The position numbers were made by a program, and so were the translations under genes. Positions 22,572-30,142 of a stretch of DNA of 30,627 bases are shown here, one piece after another (positions within the stretch are counted from its first letter, which is position 1; each line of letters begins with the position of its first letter). The stretch covers positions 1-30,627 of the forward strand of contig JAAEQP010001061.1 in assembly GCA_024231375.1 (NCBI GenBank). Direction: 5' to 3'. Source of the stretch: a bacterium. GTDB taxonomy: Bacteria > Hydrogenedentota > Hydrogenedentia > Hydrogenedentiales > SLHB01. Below the pieces are notes generated by a model. The model was not told where the DNA came from. It searched no databases and was given only the letters and a program-made list of their open reading frames with translations.

Positions 22572-25526
22572 ATGAGTGCAATCGCCTCGATTCTGCTGGC
22601 GCTCACGCCATTCACGGCGGTGACGGAATGGAAATACGACTTCGAACGGCAACCTCTCGACGAGCGGCCTCGGCTGGAGGTGCGGTACACGGACGGTTCG
22701 CGTGGGGCCTTCGAGATCGTGGCCGAGGACTATGGCCTCACGGGGGAACTGGGCGCCCCGCATCGGCTGATCGACACGGAGACGGGGCGGCCGTGGCTGT
22801 GGTTCGAGATCGATGACGCGAACGGCACGATGTACTCATCCCAGCGAGTCAAGAAACCTTCCCGCATCAATCTCTACCGGCGCGGGCCTTACTTCTGCGA
22901 GGTCCACTGGTTCGACATTCAGCTTGCCGATGAGCACGGGAATCTTGCGCCGCTCAAGGGGGATTTGGCGCTCTACTGTTATCCCGACAAGATCCTGGCG
23001 TCCATCACGTGGCATGGCACGGGCGCCTTCACGGCCGGCACCATGCGAGCCCTGGGCATCAGTCCAGCCGCTTTTGAACCGGAACCCTTCAAGGAAGGAT
23101 CGAAGCAGACGTTCGCCTTTCCCCTGTTCGGCGAGACTACGCCCTTGCCCGACGCGGCGTTCGAATCGACGGTGTGCAAGCGGCCCATGCGCTACGATCC
23201 GGTGCGGGGATGCTACACCATCGGGTCGCTCAGCGAGGGCGGGTTCCAGGGCCATTTCTACGACCATCCCAACCGGTACGAGACGGCGTCGTTCACGGTG
23301 ACGAATCCGGGGCGCGACCGCACGATCTACATCTGCCACGAGAACATTGGCGGCGACAAGGGCACGGTGGAGGGCGGCGTGTTGCTGGATGAAGACGGCC
23401 ATCCGCTGCCGATGCTGGTCCAGATCTCGAAGAATTTCGCCGGCGAGAAGGAGGAGAAGTTCTACAACCCGGCCGACACCTCGTTCAGCGAGACGTATTT
23501 CCCGTTGCGGCTACGTGGCAAGGAGACCCGAAGCCTGACATCGCTCCACTTGTACCAGAACTGGGGCCGCCACATGGTCAAGCAGTTTTCCTCACTCGGG
23601 GCGTGGATGGATTACTTCCACAGTTCCACGGGTGTGACGGAAACGACGTGCTACGTCCCGTTCAAGTTCGGCGCGTTGCCGGGCGTCGACATTGCCGATC
23701 TCCGCGCCTACAGCCAGGAGACGTTCTGGGGCGGGCAACCCCAGCACGACAACATCGCGGGGCACAGCTTCCTCTCGTACAAGGCCGATGGCGAGTGGCA
23801 GTACCTGGTGTACCGCGGCACAACCTACCGCAGCACCGGTCCCAATTGGATGGACATCGGGTTCGAGTATGTTTCGACCGATGGGAAGATCAAGGCAACC
23901 GTCGACACGTTTGAGCTTCCTCAGGCCGACGAACTCCGGAATTTCATCCATGTCCGCTACGAGGCGTTGGAACCCTTGACGGTCGCCAACGCCATGGAGG
24001 ACTTCCGGCTGCTCACGGTGGCCGCCTGGGTGCAGAGTCTCCGTTACACGCACTTCGCGGCGACGGGTATCGACGACATCGAACTCACGTTCGACAAGAA
24101 CAACTTCGGTGCGCGCGGCGTTCCCCTGCCCAAGTGCGCCGGGTTCCTGGCGGTTCATGGCGAGCCGAAAGGGTCCAACGCCATCATCCTGCGCCGATGG
24201 GAGGCCCCGGTACGGCCCGCGGCCAGCGCGCTCTGCGAGAAGGGCGGCAATACGCGTCTGCTTCTCGTACCGGGGACGGACACGATATCGCTCAACCGCG
24301 GCGATGTAATCGAATTCGACGCGATCTGGATGCCCTACGGTGAAGTGAACGGCGCCGTCACACCGCGCCGGGAAACGACCGTGTACGCCTCCGACCCCCC
24401 GCGGGTAGTCAAGGTCTCCAAGGGGAGCCGTGTCAGCGATTTCCCACCCACGGTCTACACTTCGCGCAATTGGGCCGAGTTCACGCTGCAGGGCGGGCGC
24501 GACCTGGTGCCCGTCATCGTGACGGGACTCAAGGACTACCGCTGGCCGCGCATCTACCGGAAGGAGTCGGGCGACTGGCGTCTGTTGTCTCATTCGCGTG
24601 TGGGCGACCTGGACGGTGTTCAGGTGTTCAGCGATGGGCGGGACCGGTTCGGCGCCGTATTCCTGGTGCATTCCGACAGGCGGTCCCAGGACCTGCGCGT
24701 ACTGGTAGGCCGCAAGGATGACGATGAAGGCCGGCGCATCGCGGTGAAGCCGTTGACCTCCAGGTCCGATCGCCTCAAGCACGCCGCATTGATTCAAGCC
24801 CCGTGGATGGACGCACCGATTCAGTTTCGCTTCCCCGAGACCGTGAACACGGACACCCTCGATTTTATCGATCACGCGCGGGCCGACATGCCGGCGCGTG
24901 TGGATCCCGCGCCTTTGGCCAAGGTGTGGGAGACGACCGAGGGCGACTCGCTGTGCTTCGAATGGGCCTACGACAACCAAACCGTGGGCGGCCGGATTTC
25001 GCCCAACGAGGACGACGTGGACCTCGAATTCTGGCTAGCCAACGGGCGCAAGGATACGGTTTCCGTGGCGGCTCAGTTCTGTCCCGTCCTTGCCGGCACC
25101 ATGTTCGACGACCCCGAACTGACGCGGACCTGGATCTTCAGTGCTGGCCGGTGGGTGAAGATGTCGGACACGAACCGCGGCGAGGGGGACCCCGAGCTTT
25201 GCCACTACTCCGTGGCGGGCAGTCCCCAGATAGAGCCTGGGGCGCCGTGGGGCGCGGGCGATGCCGTCGCGGACCTTGGTCTCGTCGCGGTAACGTCAGA
25301 GGACGGCGACCACGTGTTTGCTATCGCCTGGCCGGATGCGCGGAGCATTCTGAGCAACGCCAAGATACCGTGCGTGCATGCGGATCCCGTGCTTCCGGAC
25401 TGTCCCCCCGGCCGGCGCGTCCACGTGCGCGGAAAGCTGTATTTGATGGAAGGGACCCTGAACGATGTGGCGGCGCGGGCGCGCCGGGAAATCACGCCGC
25501 TGTCCAAGTGTCCGAGTCTATGGTAG
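22572..25526 (+). CDS. Large secreted protein of unknown function
   Basis: I do not recognise this 984-residue protein. ATG 22572 has GAGGAA upstream and a short signal peptide (MSAIASILLALTPFTAV). The rest is beta-rich with many aromatic residues, no membrane helix after the signal and no lipobox. Landmarks are RPWLWFEIDDANGTMYSSQ near 80-95, HFYDHPNRYETASF, LHLYQNWGRHMVKQFSSLG near 325 and GGQPQHDNIAGHSFLSYK near 390; the last could hold metal-binding or catalytic residues. Aromatic-rich beta folds of this size often are polysaccharide lyases or glycosidases, but no family motif is visible. It leads a plus-strand run with a TPR protein and a sulfatase and is divergent from a GH2 enzyme, so a role in glycan breakdown is plausible. 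Confidence 0.85.
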   Translation: MSAIASILLALTPFTAVTEWKYDFERQPLDERPRLEVRYTDGSRGAFEIVAEDYGLTGELGAPHRLIDTETGRPWLWFEIDDANGTMYSSQRVKKPSRINLYRRGPYFCEVHWFDIQLADEHGNLAPLKGDLALYCYPDKILASITWHGTGAFTAGTMRALGISPAAFEPEPFKEGSKQTFAFPLFGETTPLPDAAFESTVCKRPMRYDPVRGCYTIGSLSEGGFQGHFYDHPNRYETASFTVTNPGRDRTIYICHENIGGDKGTVEGGVLLDEDGHPLPMLVQISKNFAGEKEEKFYNPADTSFSETYFPLRLRGKETRSLTSLHLYQNWGRHMVKQFSSLGAWMDYFHSSTGVTETTCYVPFKFGALPGVDIADLRAYSQETFWGGQPQHDNIAGHSFLSYKADGEWQYLVYRGTTYRSTGPNWMDIGFEYVSTDGKIKATVDTFELPQADELRNFIHVRYEALEPLTVANAMEDFRLLTVAAWVQSLRYTHFAATGIDDIELTFDKNNFGARGVPLPKCAGFLAVHGEPKGSNAIILRRWEAPVRPAASALCEKGGNTRLLLVPGTDTISLNRGDVIEFDAIWMPYGEVNGAVTPRRETTVYASDPPRVVKVSKGSRVSDFPPTVYTSRNWAEFTLQGGRDLVPVIVTGLKDYRWPRIYRKESGDWRLLSHSRVGDLDGVQVFSDGRDRFGAVFLVHSDRRSQDLRVLVGRKDDDEGRRIAVKPLTSRSDRLKHAALIQAPWMDAPIQFRFPETVNTDTLDFIDHARADMPARVDPAPLAKVWETTEGDSLCFEWAYDNQTVGGRISPNEDDVDLEFWLANGRKDTVSVAAQFCPVLAGTMFDDPELTRTWIFSAGRWVKMSDTNRGEGDPELCHYSVAGSPQIEPGAPWGAGDAVADLGLVAVTSEDGDHVFAIAWPDARSILSNAKIPCVHADPVLPDCPPGRRVHVRGKLYLMEGTLNDVAARARREITPLSKCPSLW

Positions 25527-25538
25527 GTTGAGACCCGA

Positions 25539-26396
25539 ATGAGGCAACATCGCGTCATATGGATCATCACGGGGTGCGTGGTCGTCGCGGCGGCCATCGT
25601 GCTGGCGGTGCGCCGTGCGAACGCCCCGGGCCGCGATCCGGAACCCCGCAGGGTGAGCGTGTTCAGCCAGCACCAGTCGGACGTATTGGTGGGGGCCATG
25701 CTGTCGTGTCTGGAACGCGATCCCCGCGCGCAGCGCATCATGACGCGCCGGTTCGTGGAAGCCGTGGCCGACATGGCCGAGGAAGGCATGTTCGAATCGG
25801 CCGAAGCGTACTACGCCCTCGGGCTTCGGCTCTACGGCACGCGGAAGCGATCCCTTCTGTCCAAGGCCGAGGAAGCCTACCGCAAGGCGATCGCGATCCG
25901 GCCGGATTGGGCCATGGCCCACAATGCGCTGGGCATTGTGCTTCACGGTCAAGGGCGGCTTGAGGAAGCCGAGGCGTCGTTCCGCACCGCCATTGATCTT
26001 GCGCCGGGATGGAGCCGTCCCTACAACGACCTAGCCGTTCTGTTTAGGTTATCCGACCGAATGGCCGAGGCGGAAGAGTTCGCGCTGAAGGCGCTGGAAC
26101 TCGACCCGGACAACGTGGCCACGCACAACAACTACGGCAACCTGCTTCTTGCGACGGATCGTCTGGACGACGCCGAGGACGCGTATCTCCGGGCCATCGA
26201 ACTGCAGCCGGACCAGCCCAAGCCCTACTTCAACCTGGCGTGTCTGGCCAGCCGACGCGGCAACACGGACGACGCCTTCGCGTTTCTGAATTGCGCCATT
26301 GCGCTCCATGAAATCTGGCGCGAGGAAGCGAAATCCGAGCCCAATTTCGACAATCTGCGCGAGTTGCCGGAGTTCAGGCGGCTGATCCACGACTAG
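25539..26396 (+). CDS. Membrane-anchored TPR protein
   Basis: This 285-residue protein begins with one membrane helix (residues about 6-23, IWIITGCVVVAAAIVLAV). It then has tandem tetratricopeptide repeats from about residue 107: AEEAYRKAIAIRPDWAMAHN, LEEAEASFRTAIDLAPGWSR, AEEFALKALELDPDNVATHN and AEDAYLRAIELQPDQPKPYF, each about 34 residues long. TPRs bind partner proteins; no enzyme domain is present. It starts 12 nt after the preceding stop, so it is likely co-transcribed. It probably acts as an envelope scaffold. It does not identify a pathway. Confidence 0.88.
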   Translation: MRQHRVIWIITGCVVVAAAIVLAVRRANAPGRDPEPRRVSVFSQHQSDVLVGAMLSCLERDPRAQRIMTRRFVEAVADMAEEGMFESAEAYYALGLRLYGTRKRSLLSKAEEAYRKAIAIRPDWAMAHNALGIVLHGQGRLEEAEASFRTAIDLAPGWSRPYNDLAVLFRLSDRMAEAEEFALKALELDPDNVATHNNYGNLLLATDRLDDAEDAYLRAIELQPDQPKPYFNLACLASRRGNTDDAFAFLNCAIALHEIWREEAKSEPNFDNLRELPEFRRLIHD

Positions 26397-26447
26397 TCGT
26401 CCGGGGAAGACTGACCGATTCGGACGCATCAGGGGGAATCGACACGC

Positions 26448-27692
26448 ATGCCACACAACATCCTGCACTTCATCTGTCACGATCTTGGACGTCAACTCGC
26501 CTCCTACGGCAATCCCACGATTCCGAGTCCCACGCTCGACGCCTTCGCGGCGGAAGCTGTGCGCTTCACCAACTACTTCGGCGCGTCCACGCCGTGCAGC
26601 CCGTCGCGAGGGTGCATCATGACGGGCAAGTACGCCCATACCAACGGCCTGATCGGTCTGGTAAACCGGGGATGGGACTTGCCTGAGTCCGAACCGACCA
26701 TTGTGGACGCGCTGAACGGGGCTGGGTACGAGACAGCGCTCATCGGGTTTCAACACGAGCGGAAGAATCCCGATCACAATCACTACGGGTACCAGTGGGG
26801 GGAATCGATCGACGCGAAGGCCGTGGCGGGCCATGTGGCGGAGTATCTGGAAACGGTCGAAGGCCCCTTCTACGTCAACGCGGGCACCTTTGAGGTTCAT
26901 CTCTCCTTCGACCAGCCGCACTACGTCTTCGACGACCCGGACGCAGTCCAGTTGCCGGGCTACCTCGTGGATGCGCCCGAGAACCGGCTGGAACGCGCCC
27001 GGTTCCACGGGGCCATCCGGTACATGGACGAAGCGTTCGCAACCATTCTTGAAGCGGTGGACCGGACCGGCCATCGGGACGACACCATCGTGGTGTTCAC
27101 GACGGACCACGGCGAAGCGTTTCCGCGTGCCAAGTCTACGTTGTACGACGCGGGCATCGGCACGGCGCTCATCATGCGGTTTCCGGAGGGGCAGACGAGC
27201 GTGCAGGATGCGTTGTTGAGCAACATCGACCTCATGCCGACGCTGCTGGAGGCCGTTGGCGTCGAGATCCCGGACGGCGTGCAGGGTCGCAGTTTCATGG
27301 GACTGATGACAGGCGATGGGTACGCACCGCGCGACTGCGTGTTCTCCGAGAAGAACTTCCACGACCATTACGACCCCGTGCGTGCCGTGCGCACGGATCG
27401 GTACAAGTACATCCGCAGTTTCACGGACCAGCCGAAGATTCTCATGCCCGCGGACATCAAGGCGAGTATCTGCACGAAGGCGCTGCCGCAGGACGCGGCG
27501 GATCCGCGGGGCCGCGAGGAACTGTATGATCTGCGCACCGACCCCGGCGAAACCAACAATCGTATCGACGATCCGTCGCTGGCCGATGTGCGGGCCGAAC
27601 TCACCACGCGCCTGGACATGTGGATGCAGGAGACCAACGACCCGCTCCTGGAACGCATCGATCTGCCGTATCCGCCGGAGCAATTCGACTGA
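26448..27692 (+). CDS. Formylglycine-dependent sulfatase (S1 family, heparan N-sulfatase-like)
   Basis: This 414-residue sulfatase removes sulfate from a sugar. The activation motif is Cys50-S-P-S-Arg54 followed by GCIMTGKYAHTNG; the Cys would be turned into formylglycine by an FGE enzyme not present here. ILHFICHDLGRQLASYGNP at the start replaces the usual DD-x-G with HD-L-G, as in N-sulfoglucosamine sulfohydrolase-like members. TTDHGEAFPRAKSTLYDAGI supplies later metal and active-site residues, and RTDRYKYIRSF, then EELYDLRTDPGETNN, is the C-terminal signature. A CAGGGGG site lies upstream of ATG 26448. No signal peptide is evident, so it may act in the cytoplasm on imported sugars. Family is certain, substrate inferred only. 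Confidence 0.9.
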   Translation: MPHNILHFICHDLGRQLASYGNPTIPSPTLDAFAAEAVRFTNYFGASTPCSPSRGCIMTGKYAHTNGLIGLVNRGWDLPESEPTIVDALNGAGYETALIGFQHERKNPDHNHYGYQWGESIDAKAVAGHVAEYLETVEGPFYVNAGTFEVHLSFDQPHYVFDDPDAVQLPGYLVDAPENRLERARFHGAIRYMDEAFATILEAVDRTGHRDDTIVVFTTDHGEAFPRAKSTLYDAGIGTALIMRFPEGQTSVQDALLSNIDLMPTLLEAVGVEIPDGVQGRSFMGLMTGDGYAPRDCVFSEKNFHDHYDPVRAVRTDRYKYIRSFTDQPKILMPADIKASICTKALPQDAADPRGREELYDLRTDPGETNNRIDDPSLADVRAELTTRLDMWMQETNDPLLERIDLPYPPEQFD

Positions 27693-27710
27693 GGGGACGG
27701 TGATCGGAAT

Positions 27711-27757
27711 CGGGGACATGTACCAAGCGCCGTCCCCGGCGCGACTACGTGTCCCCG
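27711..27757. repeat. REP-like palindrome, copy 2 (inverted relative to copy 1)
   Basis: CGGGGACATGTA pairs with TACGTGTCCCCG (one G-T wobble), with GCGCC/GGCGC inside. Read on minus it matches the 18704-18752 element almost base for base. It starts 18 nt after the sulfatase stop. The two copies bound the divergent 18787-27692 block. Confidence 0.8.
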
Positions 27758-27776
27758 CGCGTGGCGTATTCGCGCT

Positions 27777-27990
27777 ACTTCACGGGGATGTAGATATCGA
27801 CCTCGGAGCGGTCGGAATGGTCGAAGCGCTCGTCGTAGAGTTCGAAGTCTTCGGTGCCGGCGTGATCCATTCCTGCCTTGTGGAGCCGGTGGCGAGGATG
27901 TAGCGCCACATCTCCTGAATGCTTTCGGGAACCTTGCCCTTGGCGTTGAAGACGGCGTATCGAGCCGCCGGATTGAATGTATCGCCCTAG
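27777..27990 (-). pseudogene. Frameshifted 3' remnant of a GyrI-like effector-binding domain
   Basis: On minus, one frame reads TFNPAARYAVFNAKGKVPES and on to MWRYIL. A second frame then reads HKAGMDHAGTEDFELYDERF and on to SEVDIYIPVK and a stop. Joined, these are the conserved end of the GyrI-like / AraC effector-binding fold. The switch falls at about 27875-27890, so a small indel broke it. A stop just upstream and no further match show the 5' part is gone. It was probably the ligand-binding domain of a lost regulator or a free-standing domain. Confidence 0.7.
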
Positions 27991-28080
27991 ATTCCTGACA
28001 ACGTACCCGGCCGAAGAAGTGATATTCAATGTTGGATATGGTAGGTGGTGGTCAAGCCGGTCATCGCACGAACCTGACAA

Positions 28081-28130
28081 GATTCGACATTCGAGACCCC
28101 GGGTGGCCGGAGGAGAGCCAGCAGGGATCT
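28081..28130 (+). repeat. Partial copy of the hairpin-cluster repeat
   Basis: ATTCGACATTC, then ACCCCGGGTGGCC, matches the repeat at 28742-28768 over about 32 nt, then diverges at GGAGGAGAGCC. It lacks the 3' arm of the hairpin. It lies between the GyrI-like remnant and the small membrane gene. Confidence 0.55.
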
Positions 28131-28148
28131 TGCATCGAGTTCACGGGG

Positions 28149-28403
28149 TCACTCGCCGCGCAACAGGCCAAACACAATCAGTAGCAATCCAAACGGCGCG
28201 AACAGAATGAGAGCAATGGTGGACAGCATGCCCATGGAGCTTGTATCGCCGCTGGTGTAGAAGTAGTTCTCGTACACGTGCAGGGCGGCGAAGGGGCCCA
28301 CTCCCAACGTGAGGAAGACCAGCCCCACGTATACGGCGCGTCGCCCAAGGGCGAAACCAAGCAATGCGCCCAGCAGGAACCCACCGACGATGATCATCAG
28401 CAT
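28149..28403 (-). CDS. Small three-helix membrane protein
   Basis: This 84-residue protein has three hydrophobic helices: about 2-20 (MIIVGGFLLGALLGFALG), 23-42 (AVYVGLVFLTLGVGPFAALH) and 60-80 (LSTIALILFAPFGLLLIVFG), and a short polar loop between helices 2 and 3. GAAGGGA lies 6 nt before ATG 28403. No conserved motif is recognised, so no function is offered. It is flanked by repeat-rich DNA on both sides and appears to be transcribed alone. Confidence 0.65.
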   Translation of the reverse strand: MLMIIVGGFLLGALLGFALGRRAVYVGLVFLTLGVGPFAALHVYENYFYTSGDTSSMGMLSTIALILFAPFGLLLIVFGLLRGE

Positions 28404-28609
28404 GGCTGTTCCCTTCTTGGAAGTATGGCCTCATTGTAGGCCGTCGCCAGGGCTGACATCCATTGTGCTTCCGTGATTGGTCCCGGGAGGGGGGCGGTGT
28501 GGCCCGGACCTTTCGTGGACAGGCAGCCGGTGTTCGTGGAAGCCTGTAGGGGTTCAACGTCCGGATCCGCGGAGTCTAACCCGTCCGGGTTGATGAGGAG
28601 GAGAATGGT

Positions 28610-28653
28610 GTACCCCAGGTAGCCGCGTGCCTTGGAAGGCACCTGCGCCAACC
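28610..28653 (-). repeat. Inverted copy of the compound hairpin element
   Basis: GTACCCCAGGTAGCC through GGCACCTGCGCCAACC lines up with the reverse complement of 28764-28806, including the CTACCCC and GCCAACC ends. Its loop arm has changed from GGTTCC/GGAACC to GTGCCT/AGGCAC but still pairs. Compensating change in a stem means the fold is kept, not the sequence. Confidence 0.65.
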
Positions 28654-28754
28654 TGTGATTGTCCAACCCTACGGGTTGTGCGGGAGAGGACCCGCTTAGA
28701 GGGATGTAGTGGTGCGAGCGGCCCCACGAACCCGGGAGGGTTCGACATTCAGAG

Positions 28755-28803
28755 CCCCGGGTTGGCCGAGTGGTTCCGCAGGAACCAGCCGGGCTACCCG
28801 GGG
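28755..28803 (+). repeat. Compound hairpin element
   Basis: Outer stem CCCCGGGT (28755-28762) pairs with ACCCGGGG (28796-28803). A middle GGCC/GGCT and an inner TGGTTCC-GCA-GGAACCA (28771-28787) complete an almost fully paired 49-nt rod. The stretch GGTTGGCCGAGTGGTT resembles a tRNA-Ser/Leu 5' end, but no acceptor or T-arm pairing exists. Confidence 0.7.
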
Positions 28804-28926
28804 TAGAGACCCTCCTCTCAAGGGAACCCGGATGGGTTCGACTCCAGAAGTCTCAGAGGCCAACCCTATGGGGTGTGCCGAAGAAACAGGCGTTGCGGGA
28901 CGGCAGCCTTCGCAACCAGTTCCCCG

Positions 28927-30042
28927 CTATCCCACCCGCAGCTTGTACCACCGAATCACGCTGACGCAATCTTCGTAGCACCAGAAGGCGAGGTACGCGG
29001 TCCCGTTGTCCATGCGGGTGAGACAGGGTGCGCCGAACCTGAGCACGTTGAAGTTGTGGGCCATGTTGTCGGTGGTAGCGGTAAGGCCGTCGGCTTGGGC
29101 ACCCCATATCGGCGTGTCGCCTTCGTTGACCAACGCGTCGCCGTCGAGGCGGGCGACGGTCGCCCAAAGGCCGGGTGTGTCCATGCGGCGATACACGACG
29201 AGCACGCGGCCATCGCCCAGTACGAGGGGGGTCAAGGTTTGCCCTTGGATACCCATGGACATGGGCGCGGTCCATGTCGCGCCGCTGTCGGTGCTGAGGG
29301 CGTAGTGGTTGGGTTCGTCCTTGCCGGCTTCTTCGTCGTAGGTCCATGCCACGGCCAGGAGCCGTCCGTCTGTCAACTCGACGATCTTCGATTCCCAGAA
29401 GAACACGCGGCCTTCGGGCCGTTGCATTACGTCATAGTGGAAGGGCCAGGTTGCGCCTTGATCCTCCGACACAAGCGTCACCATCTTGATGCCGTTGGGG
29501 CAGTGGCCGTCCCATCCGGGCCACGTCGACGTGGGCAAGAGCCAGCGGCCGTTTCGGAGGACGGTGATGGGGCTGCACATCTCGAAAGAGGGACCCTCCA
29601 ACGCCGGATTCATGGGCACGGGTCCCGTCCACGTGACGCCACGGTCGTCGGACCGCATGAGGGTCAGTTCCGTGGGGACGAATCCGAGGGTATCCGGATT
29701 GGTCAGTCCCTCGTCGGCGTAGTCGGTGCGGTCGTGTCGGATGAGGAACGCCGCCAGGCTGTCACCGGACAATGGCGTCAGCCTGCACGAGTCCGAGACA
29801 AGCCGATCCTGTACGCCGGGGTAGATGGGACCGTGGTGGGTCCAGGTTTCGCCTGCGTCGGCCGATCGGAATACGTGGGCATGACAATCGGCCGCTTCGA
29901 AGGCTTGGCCCAGCACGGCCGTGGCGACCATGTCGCCGCCGCCCAAGTCGGCGACGGATGGGAAGTAGGCGTGTACGCTACGCACGTGGGGCTTGGGGTT
30001 CTTGTAGAGTACGCCGGTGCCTAGGATGTCGATGCCTGCCAT
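28927..30042 (-). CDS. Sialidase-like BNR-propeller protein
   Basis: This 371-residue six-bladed propeller has four clear Asp boxes: SADAGETW (60-67), SDDRGVTW (131-138), SEDQGATW (192-199) and STDSGATW (250-257). It has neither a signal peptide nor an RIP arginine near its start, so classical GH33 activity is unproven and it may be a cytoplasmic hydrolase or binding protein of the sialidase superfamily. AAGGAG precedes ATG 30042 at good spacing. The end (AYLAFWCYEDCVSVIRWYKL) is typical of uncharacterised sialidase-family proteins in planctomycete-like bacteria, from memory. It follows another sialidase-like gene on the same strand. Confidence 0.8.
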   Translation of the reverse strand: MAGIDILGTGVLYKNPKPHVRSVHAYFPSVADLGGGDMVATAVLGQAFEAADCHAHVFRSADAGETWTHHGPIYPGVQDRLVSDSCRLTPLSGDSLAAFLIRHDRTDYADEGLTNPDTLGFVPTELTLMRSDDRGVTWTGPVPMNPALEGPSFEMCSPITVLRNGRWLLPTSTWPGWDGHCPNGIKMVTLVSEDQGATWPFHYDVMQRPEGRVFFWESKIVELTDGRLLAVAWTYDEEAGKDEPNHYALSTDSGATWTAPMSMGIQGQTLTPLVLGDGRVLVVYRRMDTPGLWATVARLDGDALVNEGDTPIWGAQADGLTATTDNMAHNFNVLRFGAPCLTRMDNGTAYLAFWCYEDCVSVIRWYKLRVG

Positions 30043-30111
30043 TGGATGCTCCTTTTCGATAACGCGATCTCACTGTTGCCGCTAGTGGAGGGAGCCGGAC
30101 CCCTCACCCTG

Positions 30112-30132
30112 CCCTCTCCCGTTGGGAGAGGG
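30112..30132. repeat. Hairpin between the two sialidase-like genes
   Basis: CCCTCTCCC-GTT-GGGAGAGGG is a perfect 9-bp stem with a 3-nt loop, preceded by CCCTCACCCTG. It resembles a dispersed genomic repeat I know from many bacteria. No T-run follows on minus, so it more likely stabilises the mRNA or is a repeat copy than a terminator. Confidence 0.55.
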
Positions 30133-30142
30133 TAAGAAGGTC

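Larger units (their letters stand above)
28404..28926. repeat. Hairpin-rich intergenic repeat cluster
   Basis: No gene is supported. The 523 nt hold at least six short, perfect hairpins, most of the form AACCC-loop-GGGTT: AACCCG/CGGGTT (28578-28591), GTGCCTTGGAAGGCAC (28627-28642), CAACCC-TAC-GGGTTG (28664-28678), CGAACCC-GGGA-GGGTTCG (28727-28744), a compound hairpin at 28755-28803, and GAACCC-GGAT-GGGTTC (28824-28839). Parts repeat: 28610-28653 is an inverted copy of 28755-28806, and GGGTTCGAC recurs. It looks like a dispersed structured element family of REP/BIME type. Confidence 0.65.

Noticed and set aside
26049..27719. A 556-codon minus-strand frame opposite the TPR and sulfatase genes.
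   Set aside because: Shadow of the sulfatase; the CxPxR and C-terminal signatures are on plus.
28760..28850. A tRNA-Ser/Leu gene suggested by GGCCGAGTGGTT and a later GGGTTCGACTCC.
   Set aside because: The acceptor ends do not pair, the T-stem has only two paired positions, and the first motif is inside a stronger hairpin.
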